64,000 nt of DNA from Mayamaea pseudoterrestris (lineage: Eukaryota > Bacillariophyta > Bacillariophyceae > Sellaphorales > Sellaphoraceae). Made by a program: the position numbers and the translations under genes. The notes under the pieces are model-generated. The model was given only the letters and a program-made list of their open reading frames with translations, was not told the origin of the DNA and did not search any database. The DNA lies in assembly GCA_027923505.1 (NCBI GenBank), contig BROI01000003.1, positions 558,001 through 622,000 on the forward strand. Reading direction: 5' to 3'. Shown piece by piece: positions 52,201 through 63,300 of this stretch; positions within the stretch are counted from its first letter, which is position 1, and every line of letters starts with the position of its first letter.

Positions 52201-54624
52201 ATAGAATCAATGAAAGAGGCTAGCGCTGCCTTAGCGTCTGAAGGAAAGCATTGGAATCCCCAAACCGGTTGGAGCGACAGGTCGATTGGCTTACACGCGG
52301 CAAATAATGATGCCATGACGCTTGAAGGAGGGCGATCACAAGATGACCTGGACATGAGGGTTGCATCACCTCCGATAGAGCCAAAAGGTAATCGCGCCAT
52401 CAATGCGAATCTTCAAACAGACAGTAATGCCAATAGCCTTCCTCAAAAGCGTGAGACAAAGGTGGATGATTGCGTGCCGACGCATGAATTAAAGCAGGAC
52501 CTGAAAAACACTGATAAATCTCCCGCTCAAAGCTCGGCGGGGGCAGTGCCGCAAGTCGCCAGCGAAGAGCAGATTGGCTCCAACAGTTCAGCTCAACAGA
52601 ATGCGCCAACACCACGATTCTCGCCGATGTCACAAGCAACAAGCCCTGTTTTCAATCTTCATTCAAATGTGCAGGAGTACGAGAGGGAAGCGCCTGCTGC
52701 TCCTTTGTCCAACTCCGGTTCTTTTCCATCGATTGATATGCAAACTAGTCCAGAAATTGTATCGCCCGTCACGACGAAGGTGGTCAAACAAAAGATCGGT
52801 GCCGAGGATTTTGATTTATTTCCCGACGACAGTGCGCATCTCTCGCAGCGTCGCGAGGCGGATCACACCACTGCCTTCAACCAAGAAGATGACAATTTGA
52901 ACACCTCCGCGTCGCGGCGAAGCGTTAATCCAATCGACATCGACGAAATTGTTGACCCGACTTGGGATGAAGACGATGAGGACGAGCTCATAATTCCAGT
53001 GCGCTGGGAAGGAAAGAACCGCGATCCACCTGGTGACAGCGGCGACTTAGGACCTATCGTCGCATCTTCAAGTTCCTCCTCAAGGAAGATACCGAAACTA
53101 AGGAGCAGCAAGCGCGACACTTCTCCGGTGAGCAACCGAAGGAGCGGCAACACGGCAAGTATCTCATCGATGTCAGTCTTGGGAAGCCATATAAGTACGC
53201 GGAGAGAGGCAATGAGGCCAGATGATCATAGTCGAGGACAACATACCGGTGTTCAAGTTGATTCATCTTTTGAGCAGTTGCTGGAAGTCAACGACCTTGA
53301 GGACGCTCGATTGTTTGATCCGGCAACGGCAAGTCCTGACGCTATTGCTAGGGAGGAACATCTGGTTAAGCAACGGTTGAAACAATGGGAATCTCGGGCG
53401 GCGCTAGTCGACCGAGGCACATCGGAGAATGCGCTTGCTTCACAAGAATGGAAATCATTCCTGGGTGGTAAGACTGCCAATCAGCGGGAAGCTTTATTGG
53501 CTCATGGTGTAGACGTAGGGAGTCTCTCTCGCTCGTACGACAAAAACGCAGACCCAGTAGGTATGCAAGCGCAGCCTACGAGAGCAGACAACTCTATTTC
53601 TGATAATCTTCCCGAGAGAAACATATACCGCAGTCGAGGGGGGCAAGAGAGCCGCACATCTTTCTTGGATGTGTCATCAGTTGCGAAACAGGAAAAGATT
53701 AGTGACTTTGAGCAAGCCACATCAGAGTATGGACCTGCACCTGGAGAAGGTAATAGAAGTTCATTTTTCAAGCGCTTTGTCGAGTGTACTGCTCCGATCC
53801 GAGCTGAATGCCATACCATGGGCGCCAACGTGCAGACTAGCGTAAATGAGACAATGCAAGAAATGAGGGAAAATGATTCAATGCCAATGGCACATCTTGC
53901 CTTTCTACGTTCAAATGCACATGCGCAAGGTGGGCACAGCAAGGCTGGTCGATTTGTTCCTCCGACATTTTGTGGACGCCAAGACAACGTTGTAGTCGAG
54001 GATGATAACGAAGATAACGATAGCGATGCAAAGGAGGAAGACCATGACGTGAAGGCTTCACCGCCGGCTAGGATGGTGGCATCAAATCATGTACGACCAA
54101 TGAGACCACAATCAACGCCAAGAGAAGCGCCAAGGTCTCGCGGAATTCATTCCCTTGGTTCGACTGCCAGCAGCGTCGTATCAGCGGACGGTTTTGGAGC
54201 AAAAACCGCATACCTTGAAGCTTTAGCATTGAAGGGAGCAGTCGCCGGGTCAAAGCGTAGCTCGAGCAGACCCCGAGGTTCGAGGTCAACCGTCTCAGGT
54301 GTCAGCGGCACTTCGTATGCATCATCCGCTCATAGCGAAAAATGGAAGTCGTTTTTGGAAAAGAAGAAGCTGCGGTCGGGTGTAAGCCCTGGTAGGTCGA
54401 TAGCTAACGAGTCGGATGTATCGAGAGCTGCTGGACGGTATGCATCAGCAAAATTGGAGGAAATGATGTCGAAAAACATTCAGACGAAGCCAGGAATTCG
54501 TGCAATGGACTCCGTTGAGAATCACATGTCTCTTCAACCTGCTGATGAGCTTGCTGCTGCGCGGGTTGAGGCCATGATGACCACTCTGACAAGTACGCAT
54601 CATCTGGACGAAGCCGAGATATAA
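49300..54624 (+). CDS. Giant disordered acidic protein, unknown
   Basis: A single 5.3-kb exon encodes 1774 residues. The Met at 49300 is chosen because the sequence before it is poor in the acidic bias that follows. The protein is largely low complexity, with repeated Asp/Glu runs (TDDEDDDEELSPLP, EDDEEGDEEPAQ) and Gln- and Ser-rich parts. Islands of order recur: W....MK..SA.....HW(D/N)P..GW at about residues 850 and 966, and (E/K)WKSFL..K at about 1383 and 1682. A short SAP-like segment opens it (IEVRAEFARRGKHRSDSSD). A helical block FSTSDKRKFVKLLNSGVSPA near 365 may be a small domain. No transmembrane segment, signal peptide or catalytic motif is seen. Possibly a scaffold; function unknown. 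Confidence 0.7.
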   Translation: MTAIEVRAEFARRGKHRSDSSDRLIDHEDEDPWDHQRRSTDDWVASATDDEDDDEELSPLPGDSTFFDIVEAEDSLEDGDLPALTKSGVGGRVVNGRRTTARPIQSPSLAGLVSPSSVAENSLPSNNPRMQQQHRQFWAQLEDDDDDEDPAMAEREQRSYHQNQTGVSMNESDDGPDDEMNDRRSNWLDTSPRRRDETEEYYDNLQTSSTDPDTDFCAAAFTAIGSMCGAGFAVAPASAARSKSKSFIQDSSNRTRRPIMAEKQEEHTAIEVEFVDPTPAQTNTMKKSALLAAMQRKAKEETSRRKEERNVSASTFEDEDVPPLNDSGFDDEEDDEEGDEEPAQFEVSSKAAAGSDLYNGFSTSDKRKFVKLLNSGVSPADASARVILDRNKDATNKNKPSNKVMAKLAFWKKTIALQQQQQEASTRSIKPVLQNAEPANAELEEEEVMQPGQQKDGRAEDEREEAEDEEDVMALAQSSTDPFDEIELVESEVKSPDYAEEKKIDFTPPRLVTPAPVVAETAMSTPASNASSEGRPFAKSGIDYYDGVRPQPEHENDDDTEAQMLASNLSGVRKQGALRAPRSFVKLAERSKSAPRTRLGDEDEDDSIDKQISVHSQALKDAESFSAGILAKSEAQRQRDMPIVLPQSQDNYARKLDGRQSRIDKDLYPKKDRNPARFVSTDIPLSPRAQSVSLPLVSPDVSQSVQKSFSERGDYAISPVSTASFDGLHRINSADHTRPEPVILSASMDRTATADRFEPVALKPSGRHAIRLDSLDVNMSTYMHASEAYNTPTGMNVGGHQHDNVSVYTIGTNMTGTTLMTTSTRTRRPGAARSRIEQEKRAQLVNGHKKGWHETMKAVSASTNRHWDPVRGWVDFEEDRNINSASLPDTPSGKIHLNLEKSIPHKKHESRTELVSQEANPVSIPFPEKWEKERRMMVEGAVAQSRGAAVTPDRRRARSASPGHSGWIESMKEASAALASEGKHWNPQTGWSDRSIGLHAANNDAMTLEGGRSQDDLDMRVASPPIEPKGNRAINANLQTDSNANSLPQKRETKVDDCVPTHELKQDLKNTDKSPAQSSAGAVPQVASEEQIGSNSSAQQNAPTPRFSPMSQATSPVFNLHSNVQEYEREAPAAPLSNSGSFPSIDMQTSPEIVSPVTTKVVKQKIGAEDFDLFPDDSAHLSQRREADHTTAFNQEDDNLNTSASRRSVNPIDIDEIVDPTWDEDDEDELIIPVRWEGKNRDPPGDSGDLGPIVASSSSSSRKIPKLRSSKRDTSPVSNRRSGNTASISSMSVLGSHISTRREAMRPDDHSRGQHTGVQVDSSFEQLLEVNDLEDARLFDPATASPDAIAREEHLVKQRLKQWESRAALVDRGTSENALASQEWKSFLGGKTANQREALLAHGVDVGSLSRSYDKNADPVGMQAQPTRADNSISDNLPERNIYRSRGGQESRTSFLDVSSVAKQEKISDFEQATSEYGPAPGEGNRSSFFKRFVECTAPIRAECHTMGANVQTSVNETMQEMRENDSMPMAHLAFLRSNAHAQGGHSKAGRFVPPTFCGRQDNVVVEDDNEDNDSDAKEEDHDVKASPPARMVASNHVRPMRPQSTPREAPRSRGIHSLGSTASSVVSADGFGAKTAYLEALALKGAVAGSKRSSSRPRGSRSTVSGVSGTSYASSAHSEKWKSFLEKKKLRSGVSPGRSIANESDVSRAAGRYASAKLEEMMSKNIQTKPGIRAMDSVENHMSLQPADELAAARVEAMMTTLTSTHHLDEAEI

Positions 54625-54664
54625 TCTACAGTAATTGTCAAAGTTAATTAATGTTAAAACATTT

Positions 54665-57239
54665 TTATCTATCAAACGTGGCAATCTGCGTCATCTGGTC
54701 ATAAAGTTGCTTTTGAGACCAGTCGAGAATCATTTCCTTTTCAACTACGACCGTGCCACTAGCAAGTCGAGGAACGTTGCATAAGATTGGCGGATCGAAT
54801 TCGCTGCTCAGGAGTTCCTGAACAAATTCTCTCAACGAGGGATGATTTTCATCATGATTTCGACCCACACCAGTAATGAAAATCAGGTCTTCTATATCGG
54901 CACCTGACCGACTCATTCTTGCAGTCCTTTGAAGTATAAAACGACATGCTGCTCTTGCTAGGCTAAGCGTCATTTTCGTCAAATCGATTTCCCAGCTGGT
55001 ATCAAAGCAATTGGCGTCGAAAATGATGCCTCGCCGCACAGCTTCAGCAAATACGATGTCAGCACTTTCAAAAGCACCAACGCGGGTAATTGCCCCAATG
55101 ACTTCCTGCACTGTTATGAAGTCGGGAATCGGTTCGAGTTTCGATATCGTCTTAGCTGTTGAGTTTGAGCCAATCATTTCGTTCCAAAAGTCGAACGCCA
55201 GCTTGCCTTGTCCGGCAACTCGAAGCGCAGTAAAAAGAGCATTGTAAGCAATGTTATCGGGAGGAATTCCCGCATCTTTCATTTTATGGAAAAGGCGGAT
55301 AGCGTGTTCATATTTGCCCGCTTTTGCGCAAGTCGAAATGACCGCAGTATAAGCGATTTCTGCGCAAGAAAGGAATATGCTGAGTTAGTCGACGAATAAC
55401 GCTCTATTTAGCAGTCACATGCAACGGAAACGTACTGTTTGGCTGTGTCCGAATTCCGCCAGCCTGCATTGCTTCAAATAGCTCTAATGCCTCCTTCCAT
55501 TTGCCGTATGCTCCGCAACAGGATATAGCAGACGTGAATGAAAAGCCGTCAGGTTCTATTCCGTCAACCCTCATTCGTTGGATCAGCTGTAGCGATATTT
55601 TCCATAGCTCCTTGCTTTCATACCCACTCTTGCCTAGTTTTGCGCCTTTGGCCAGCGCCGCGATGGCTGATTGCGAGCAGATAACAATTGATCAGTAGCC
55701 ATAGCGCAAACGTACAAGATATCTCGCCGGACAACGAACGCAAACACTCGGCTTAATCTTACCAGCATTGTAAGTTATGATGCGTATCTTCATCTTCTTC
55801 TCGGACATAAGATTGAGCAAATCTAAAGCCTTCTCCCAATTTCCTCCGTTGCCACAGGCACTGATTGTCACACTGTAGGTTACTTCAGTGGGAATAATAC
55901 CAAGTCGTTCCATGGTTTCTAGTAACTCTAACGCCTTTTTCCACATCTTGACCTTGGCGCACGCCTCAATGGCTGCCGTATAGCAGTACGCATCCACTTG
56001 CAGCTTTGTATCCTCAGCCACTTGTAAGAGGGAAAGAGCTCGATCGGCCTTGCCGCCTTTGGCGCACGCTCGAATGGCATTTGTGAAAGTGTAAATGTCG
56101 GGCGATACGCCTGGCTCACGAAGACACTGATCAAACACCAAAAGAGCATCCTTCCAATACCGAACATTGGCGCATGCGGAAATGACAGAGTTGTAGGAAA
56201 GTGTGGTAGGACGAAGGCCTTCCCGCTTCATACGTTGCAGCAAGCTCTTTGCCTGTATCGACTCGCTAGACTTGGCCATTGCAACAAGCATGCTATTGTG
56301 CAGAGGTAACGTTTTTGGCAGCTTCATCTCATCCATCATATCAACAAGCTGCATGGCTTTACGCCATTGCAGTCGTCTTGAAAGGCCAGCAATGACTTGC
56401 TCAAAAAGATGAATTGTTGGTGTTACACCTTGCCGAACGCAGGCGACGAGAAGTTGTCCCGCTTGCTCTGGTTGATTGCAATATAAACAGGATTCAATGA
56501 CAATTGTATACGTCGAGAGCGCTGGCTTCGTCTGTCCGTCCTGCATTTGTCGCAGAACTCGCACTGATTCCTTCCATAATCCGTCGTATGCGATGCATGC
56601 GAGGTAGGCATCGTAGGCCTGCAGCTCCAAGTCACCATTAAGTCGAATAAAGTCTGTCGCATTTCTCCAAATACCACGGTCTATACTATTTGCTCGACAT
56701 ATTGATTTGACTACTAGCGAATTGTCGTGTGCATCTTGCTCAACTTTCGCCTTCAGCATGGCCGAGTGTATCGTTGTTGCGCCTGCAGCGTTCGCCGCCT
56801 CATAGCACCATTCGAGGCAAGTCTGAAAAGCTCCTTTCACTCGTTGGGGATCTTCTTGCTGCTGAATCAAGGTTAAAACCTGATCAAGTTCATTCGTTGT
56901 CTTTGAAGAAGCTAGTAGCATGCCATACATAGCTTGCGCAAGCCCTTCCCCAGCATCAATGGAGGCACGAGCTTGCTTGAGAAGGACAAGAAACTGACTA
57001 TCTTTCGGCGTCTCGACAAATGCTTTAACATCATCGAGAGATAACCTTTTCTTCTTGTTTCGTTGCTTTGGACGACTTGCTGGTTTTGCTTGGAAAATGT
57101 GTGACAATTTACTGCGTCGCCGGTTTATTGTTGGCACAACAAATGCGTCGACGATGCTCCTCTTCTGCGAGCAGCATTTCTGGGACAAAATTAGCAGCAA
57201 CACCAGATATCTGACCTGACAGCTTATTATATAGGTCAT
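54665..57239 (-). CDS. Plastid PPR protein, two introns
   Basis: A pentatricopeptide-repeat RNA-binding protein for organelle RNA processing or translation. Modelled on minus as exons 57239-55763, 55666-55436 and 55359-54665 (introns of 96 and 76 bases, donors GTAAGA and GTACGT, acceptors AATCAG and GCGCAG), keeping frame and giving 800 residues. A signal peptide and VDAFVVPTINRRRSK give a clear bipartite plastid presequence. About a dozen 35-residue PPR motifs run from roughly 155 to 620, for example GLRPTTLSYNSVISACANVR, VDAYCYTAAIEACAKVKMWK and IPTEVTYSVTISACGNGGNW. Exon 2 completes a repeat (IEPDGFSFTSAISCCGAYGK). The C-terminal 150 residues are non-PPR and may resemble an SMR-like or uncharacterised tail. 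The repeat order is P-type. Confidence 0.88.
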
Positions 57240-57357
57240 CGTGTATGTTTATTTTGGTTTGGAGAGAATGAAGCCTTATAAGAGTAGAGGTCGACGAGAT
57301 GATTGTTCAAAATGAAGGGAAGATGTCGTGAGCAAGACTAACGGTACGACACGAATT

Positions 57358-58163
57358 GTGATGCTTTCCCACCAGCTAAATGCTATGCAGTACATACCTG
57401 CAGCAGCCTTATTTGCATAATAGGATGGCTTGATTCATCATGTTGCACCACCATACTCTTCAACATGTCCCTGCCCTTTGCTAGCAGCCTCGTGGTATGA
57501 CAAGATGGCTGGACTATCCATTGGTGGTGGACTTGTCTCAGCTTTTGTATTTCAAACCATTCTGGATCACAATTAATGGATGCTGGAGTGGCCAGGATTT
57601 GGAGCCCAACACTCTTGTTGGTCCTGAGCTTAAAAATGGATAGCAGTGAGCGCTTAGCTATATACAGAATCGTTTTGGAAAGAGGCAAACTCACTTCTGG
57701 CAGTGCCTCCTCGTTTGCAGTCTGCTCTTGCAGCTGAGCATTAGCTTAAAATTGCTGCAACTTTCTACAATCATAGAGTAGTGTACTAACTGATTTGTAC
57801 GAAAAGGGAGCACTTATTTACGCCGTTCACGCCAGCAGCAAATGGCAACTGGCAACCAGTAGCTACCAGATCCCTATACCTTTACGATGATCCGGTGTAC
57901 GTGATTTCCCAAGCATCTGCCTCCAGCGTGTCCGACTCTGTTACAATGTGATTAATGGGTCGCTTGCGGTACTGCAATATTTCTGGGCGTGGAATGATAG
58001 CTCCACTCTTTTTTGCGACCCGCACCTTGGTGCCGTCATCCAATATTTTGCGGTAAATTCTCGTCGGCTGCCCGGATACAGGATCAATGAGATTGACATT
58101 CGAGTAAGGTACGCTCCGTTCTTTGGTAATGGTTCTTCCAGGTATTCCTCGATCAGCTTGTCC
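57358..58163 (+). repeat. 806-base segmental duplication, copy B (source)
   Basis: Matches 4014-4819 at constant offset 53344 with about ten differences. It starts 118 bases upstream of the PPR gene start and ends inside the L24 coding region. Since the gene is complete here, this copy is likely the original. A 103-residue open frame at 57383-57694 (minus) is present in both copies, but it shows no domain and is not called as a gene. Confidence 0.95.
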
Positions 58164-58397
58164 CTTGACGTGCTTGTTGTAAAGGTTGATGCCTTCCACA
58201 ATGACTCGTTGCTGGTCTCGTAGTACTTGCGAGACAACTCCTTGCTTGCCTCGCTCTGCGTGGTCTCCGACAACTTGCACCTTGTCGCCTCTGACAATGT
58301 TCCATTGCTTGGATACTTCCTGTTTCGGTTTTCGACTGGTGCGGTTCTCGCGAAAGGCTTGGTTGACGAGTTTAGTGATGCGAACGCGCGCTGACAT
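57882..58397 (-). CDS. MRPL24: Mitochondrial ribosomal protein uL24m
   Basis: A 171-residue large-subunit ribosomal protein of the bacterial L24 family. The KOW motif VRGDKVQVVGDHAERGKQG lies near residues 35-53, followed by GVVSQVLRDQQRVIVEGINL and the loop HVKGQADRGIPGRTITKERS. The SNVNLIDPVSGQPTRI segment and the C-terminal extension (RPEILQYRKRP) match mitochondrial L24 proteins more than the shorter plastid type. The N-terminus (MSARVRITKLVNQAFRENRT) is basic and could serve as a mitochondrial presequence. Its 3' half is duplicated at 4538-4819. The head-to-head neighbour is the membrane protein gene at 58754. Plastid location is less likely because no signal peptide is present. Confidence 0.85.
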   Translation of the reverse strand: MSARVRITKLVNQAFRENRTSRKPKQEVSKQWNIVRGDKVQVVGDHAERGKQGVVSQVLRDQQRVIVEGINLYNKHVKGQADRGIPGRTITKERSVPYSNVNLIDPVSGQPTRIYRKILDDGTKVRVAKKSGAIIPRPEILQYRKRPINHIVTESDTLEADAWEITYTGSS

Positions 58398-58753
58398 TGT
58401 TGTATGATGCTGTTGTGCTTTTATATCAGTTGCGCTATGAATAGAGAGGTGGAATAGCTAGCCTGCCTTCTTTTTGATAGAAACTACAATCCGGCGGTTT
58501 AAGGGTAAAGGGCGGGTCGATGTGCGATGTTTGTGTCATGGTCGCTGCGTCCTTGCTTGCATGCATTGCACAGAGCATCGTAGCGGTAATGATCTAGGTT
58601 GACGAACGGACGACAATAAATGCGTGGCCAGGATTATATGTCGCACCATCAACCGATCAGTAGCGATACGACGCTGCGAAGACTCGCTGCGTTGACTTGA
58701 TTCTTTGTTCAATTTTTGAAATAGGGTATGGATCAAGCAGCAGCAGAGGGATA
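58398..58753. promoter_or_regulatory. Divergent promoter region
   Basis: A 356-base spacer between the uL24m start (minus) and the membrane protein gene (plus). No core element recognised. Confidence 0.35.
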
Positions 58754-60136
58754 ATGCTGCAGCAGAGTCTCATATACTCTCGAAGACAGCTCCGGGAAAT
58801 TCCATGGTGCTCACTGATGGAGATATGCCCGCTGCAGGTTCACAGGCAGTCTCAGTCGCCGTCCTTCACTCGAACATTGGCATCGACCGCTTACAAGCGA
58901 CGAAGGAAAATAAAACAAGATATTAAAGACACTTCAGCCCCGACACCAGTACTTACTGTCCGCGAAAAGCGTCTTAAGCTCATCCGGGAGAACGTACAAC
59001 CAAAGAAGTCGAATCCGCAACAAATCAATCAGCTTCTCTCGACAGCTCAAGGCAGAGTCTCCTGGCTTCGAGACAGGCTCTACTCGCACTGGAATCCAGA
59101 CTACCTAGCATCGCAAAAATTTATTGTCGGAGACTCATCAATACCACGTCGTCCCAAGGCGAATGCCATACGTATGGACGCTCGATGGTGGTTTTGGAAC
59201 GTACTGTTCGCAGTACTGCCAGCAACGCTCATTGTAATCTACTGCGAGTTTTACGGCAAGTACTATGTCTACGACTTTCATCGTCAACGCGACCTGGCTG
59301 ACATGAAGCGACTGCTTGGTGACGACTTTGCTGCCAAGCATGCCGACGAATTGCTTTCGCAGCCACCCGAAAATGTCTTGTCGCGACTCAAGCGAGTGTG
59401 GCATGAATTGAATTTGCTTCTTTCACGTCATTTTGACCATGACGACAAAGGCAGTGACGTGACGGAATTAATGCACGAAAGTGCTGCCTCCGGCAATCAG
59501 CAACAGGATCAAGTACAGCAGCCCAAAAGTCGACTAGGCAATGGACGAAAGAGCAACAGCGGACCAACGTCTGTCACAGCGCCAACGCGCAAGCTCGTAT
59601 CAGACAAGGACAAGGTCATTCCGACAGTACCAAGCAAAAATGTTTCAACGCCTCCAACTCGCACAGATATTTCGGCAGACGCGCTTTTAAAGCGCATTCA
59701 ACGGCTCGAGGAACAATTGCAGCAGCATCAGCAGCAGCAAAATTTTCCGCGTCAAGAATCATCTATTGAAACTGCTGACGTAATTCGCGACCTTGAATAT
59801 CAAATGGAGCGCAGCCAACAATCCAACATTCAGAATCGCATGGAGGATGAAAAAATTGCCTTGTGGAAGAAGCGATTAGGCGAAAAGGGCGTGACAAAAC
59901 ATAGCTCGAGCAAGTCTTTAGTCGAGCCGACGTTGCCGCAGGAAGGTGAGGAAGAAAAACCTTCCTCGATTCAACCTAGGAATGACGGCGGCGAAAAGGT
60001 CCATGCTACACACACCAGTCAAGGGAATAATACTTTGACGCGCGTCAAGGAATTCTTGTGGAAGTGGGTGGGGGTCTCTGCACCGCCACTTGGCGAGTCT
60101 GACAATGAAGAGCCGCAGTTGTCTCCAGACAATTAG
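58754..60136 (+). CDS. Single-TM coiled-coil protein, possibly mitochondrial
   Basis: I do not recognise this 460-residue protein. The start at 58754 gives a basic, Ser/Arg-rich N-terminus (MLQQSLIYSRRQLREIPWCS, later TRTLASTAYKRRRKIKQDI) that resembles a mitochondrial presequence. One membrane helix follows (WWFWNVLFAVLPATLIVIYC, about residue 140), then YYVYDFHRQRDLADMKRLLG and HADELLSQPPENVLSRLKRV. The second half is hydrophilic with Gln-rich coiled coil (LKRIQRLEEQLQQHQQQQNF) and a Trp-containing end (FLWKWVG). The topology suggests an inner-membrane protein with a coiled-coil tail. The frame is open 19 codons further upstream (58697), but that part is not presequence-like. Confidence 0.6.
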   Translation: MLQQSLIYSRRQLREIPWCSLMEICPLQVHRQSQSPSFTRTLASTAYKRRRKIKQDIKDTSAPTPVLTVREKRLKLIRENVQPKKSNPQQINQLLSTAQGRVSWLRDRLYSHWNPDYLASQKFIVGDSSIPRRPKANAIRMDARWWFWNVLFAVLPATLIVIYCEFYGKYYVYDFHRQRDLADMKRLLGDDFAAKHADELLSQPPENVLSRLKRVWHELNLLLSRHFDHDDKGSDVTELMHESAASGNQQQDQVQQPKSRLGNGRKSNSGPTSVTAPTRKLVSDKDKVIPTVPSKNVSTPPTRTDISADALLKRIQRLEEQLQQHQQQQNFPRQESSIETADVIRDLEYQMERSQQSNIQNRMEDEKIALWKKRLGEKGVTKHSSSKSLVEPTLPQEGEEEKPSSIQPRNDGGEKVHATHTSQGNNTLTRVKEFLWKWVGVSAPPLGESDNEEPQLSPDN

Positions 60137-60350
60137 TCTGTCCAATCTATTGGCTGAGTAGAAACTGTCTTTTTGTCTTCAACTCCTGACGAGTCAAGCG
60201 CAGAATGGAAGGACAAGCGAAAAGGCGATGGAGCTGGTGGTAGATCGGCCTTTTAATTAAGCGAAAAATCTGCCGGTACAAAATAGCTATATGACATGAC
60301 ATATATACGTAACTAACTGCTGCTGTCAAAATAGACATCTTATTCCCGTC

Positions 60351-63300
60351 TCAATGGACTTCCTCGAGTAGGTGTACGAGCTTACTCTCCCAATCGTCAT
60401 CCTCGTTCATCGCTTCAAGGAAACGTGCCTTGATTTCGCAGGCCTTGGCACCCGTCAGAACATTTGCAGTCGCACCTTCTTTCATTTCACGTTCAAATTC
60501 AGAACTGATGCGAGCAGCATTTGAAATGACATCAGAAGGAAGGCCAGCCAACCGGGCGACATTAATTCCAAAGCTCTTGGGAAAGATGCCTTCGCCCAGG
60601 GTGTACAGAAATGTAATGGTACTCTTGTCTGCCGAATCTCGACGCGTCGTGACGTTTTCACTTTCAACGACGCACTCCATGTGACCGAGCATTACGTTGG
60701 GGTGACACTGCCACTCGTCCAGCAACGAATGGTAGTGAGTGGCAAAGAGACTTATGCACTTTGTGCGATCAACAAGATGTTTGACAGTGGCGCTGGCAAT
60801 GGCTGTCCCATCAAACGTTGATGTGCCTCGCCCGAGCTCATCCATAATGACCAAGCTGCGACGAGTGGCACCGCGAAGGGCAGCGGCAGTTTCAGCCAAC
60901 TCGACAAAGAAGGTCGACTGACCCATCAAGATGCGATCAGACGCTCCGAGGCGAGTATAGATTCGGTCAACTGGAGTTAGCTCGAACGATTCCGCTGGTA
61001 CAAAACAGCCGATCTGTGCCATGATAGCTAACAAACACGTCTGTCGTAAACAAGTTGATTTGCCTAATTATTGGGTGAGGGACAAGTATGAGTTGTATAT
61101 TTCAAAACTTATCTTCAATACCGACTTGTATGATTTCGTACCTCCCATGTTCACGCCCGAAAGTAGCAGAATGCGCTTGCTGTTGGTACCCAACGTGACA
61201 TCGTTCGGTACAAATTCTCCAGTCTTTAGCGTCTTTTCGACAATAGGGTGGCGTCCCTGCACGACACTGATACTAGATGTACTGCCACGCGGACAGTCAA
61301 GGATCGAAGCTCTGCAGTATCCGGGACTTGACGAAGCCTTTGCCAATGAACCGAGGGCATCCAGTAGCGCTGTAGCTTGACCAGCAGCCGCCCAAAGGTT
61401 TCGCATCGAATCAAATTTCGAGAATATGAGTTTCATACCAATGGCTCTCCGTTGATCTTGAACGTCATATGCAAGATCTAACTCTTGTACAAGCTTTTCG
61501 ACTGCCGACGAGCGATATTTAATGACTTGTTTAGCTCCAGTGCCACGCTTTCCCTTCACGATAAAATCCACTGGAACGACAACGTTGCTCGGTAACTCAA
61601 TCAGGTACTTGTCTTTGCTGTCGGGCTTGATATTAATGTACTTCCAAGAAGAGCGAGCCAACGATGCAGGTGACAGAAATTGCGCGCACATGCCATTTTT
61701 GTATTGCTCAAGATTGTCAAGGATACAGTCAATCGCGTCGCAAGCTGCATCAAAATCACCGTCAATTCCTTTTGCTGGCTCAAACTGCCCTTGTCGCGCC
61801 TTACCGCAGTCAAAGTTTTCGTAAAACCAATCCAATGTATCCGTCATATCAGGAAAGCTACCACCTTGATCCTTCCGTTTGACAATTTTGTTTAATAGTC
61901 CGCTTCTGATCTCTATGCCAGCAAATGCTTCAGGAATGCGATCAATCTCACGCAGCCCATTCAGCAAAGAAGAAAAGTCACTAACCATTCGCCGAGTATA
62001 TGTTGCCGTTTCGTACAAAACAGCTCGCTCGTTTGGATGGACGCTGACACTGGTGTCATCGTTTCCCGCGCCATCGCCTGGGATTACGCCCATGCTGTGA
62101 ACTCGGCTGAGAAGACGCTCGATGTCACCGCACTTAGAAAGAATCGCTGCAGCTTCCGACAAAGCAACTGCAGCACTCCCCGAAACAAGCTCTTGGACCG
62201 CGTCGGTGCGTCGCTCAATGTCAGCCCGCCGGAACAAAGGGCGAAGCAACCATGCTCGAAGCAGGCGATTTCCATGTGGCGTTTTCGTATGATTGAGCAG
62301 CGACCAGAGGCTACCATTTTGCTTGTTGTCCGCATTGTTCGCCAGAATCTCAAGATTCATCAGCGTTGTTCCGTCCAAAGCCATGTTAGACACGTCCTCC
62401 TCGTTATAATGAAATGGCGCATCAATATCCATTTCTTCCGATTCATGATTTCTACGCGAAGGAGCAGACAGACTGCGACTGGAAGCTATAACCTCATCAT
62501 CTTCTAGTATTTCTTGCGCAGCCAGCATACCCATGCTTCTCGCGCTATTCTCGTGCGCAACCGAGGATGCTGGCGGCACGTAGGCTTTCACGTGCCCCAT
62601 GCTTAAAATCTCCATGTCAATCAGATTCCGCTGAAGGTAAAATAAGGCCGCTCCAAAGCTCGATATAGCCAGTTCAGCACTTCCTTCTACGACGGCTTGA
62701 AGTATCGTTGGCCATCGAGACACACTGCATCCAACCTCTCCCTTTTTCGAGGCGCGCGGGTAATAGCCACGTCGATGAATTTCATCCAATGTCTCCTGAA
62801 CATCCCATGGGTGGACAGTGCCTCGTCGCTCAAGCTGACGACGCATTTCGGGATCGATCGCATTCGATCTAGGAAAAGTCTCGTTGCCAAGAACGTATTC
62901 CACACGAAACTTGGTGGCCGACGTCTGCTGCGAGGAATGAATCAGCGCACGTAGCGATTGAGACGCACCATCGTTACCTCCCTGTAAAATGATCTCTGAC
63001 GGTTGAAAGGTCAACAAGAGTGTATCCATTCTTGATCGCAATACATCATCAGCAAATTGTCCCACCGTAACTATCCCTCGCACTGCGTCGACAAGCGTTA
63101 TACCGTACTCGCACACTGGTTGGACTTCCGTTTCATCCTGACTGCTAGGAAGATCCAGCAACACTTCTCGAATCGCCAACAATGGACCCACGCCTGCCGA
63201 AGAAGCATCAGCCGTATCGTCGATCCGATCCAAGACGCAGTAGGTGCGAGTTCCCGCCGTGAGAATGCTGCACACTTCGCGATTGACAACCTTTGGAGAA

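Noticed and set aside
57383-57694. 103-residue minus frame, also present at 4039-4350
   Set aside because: It is conserved only because the DNA was duplicated recently; there are no motifs and no targeting signal.
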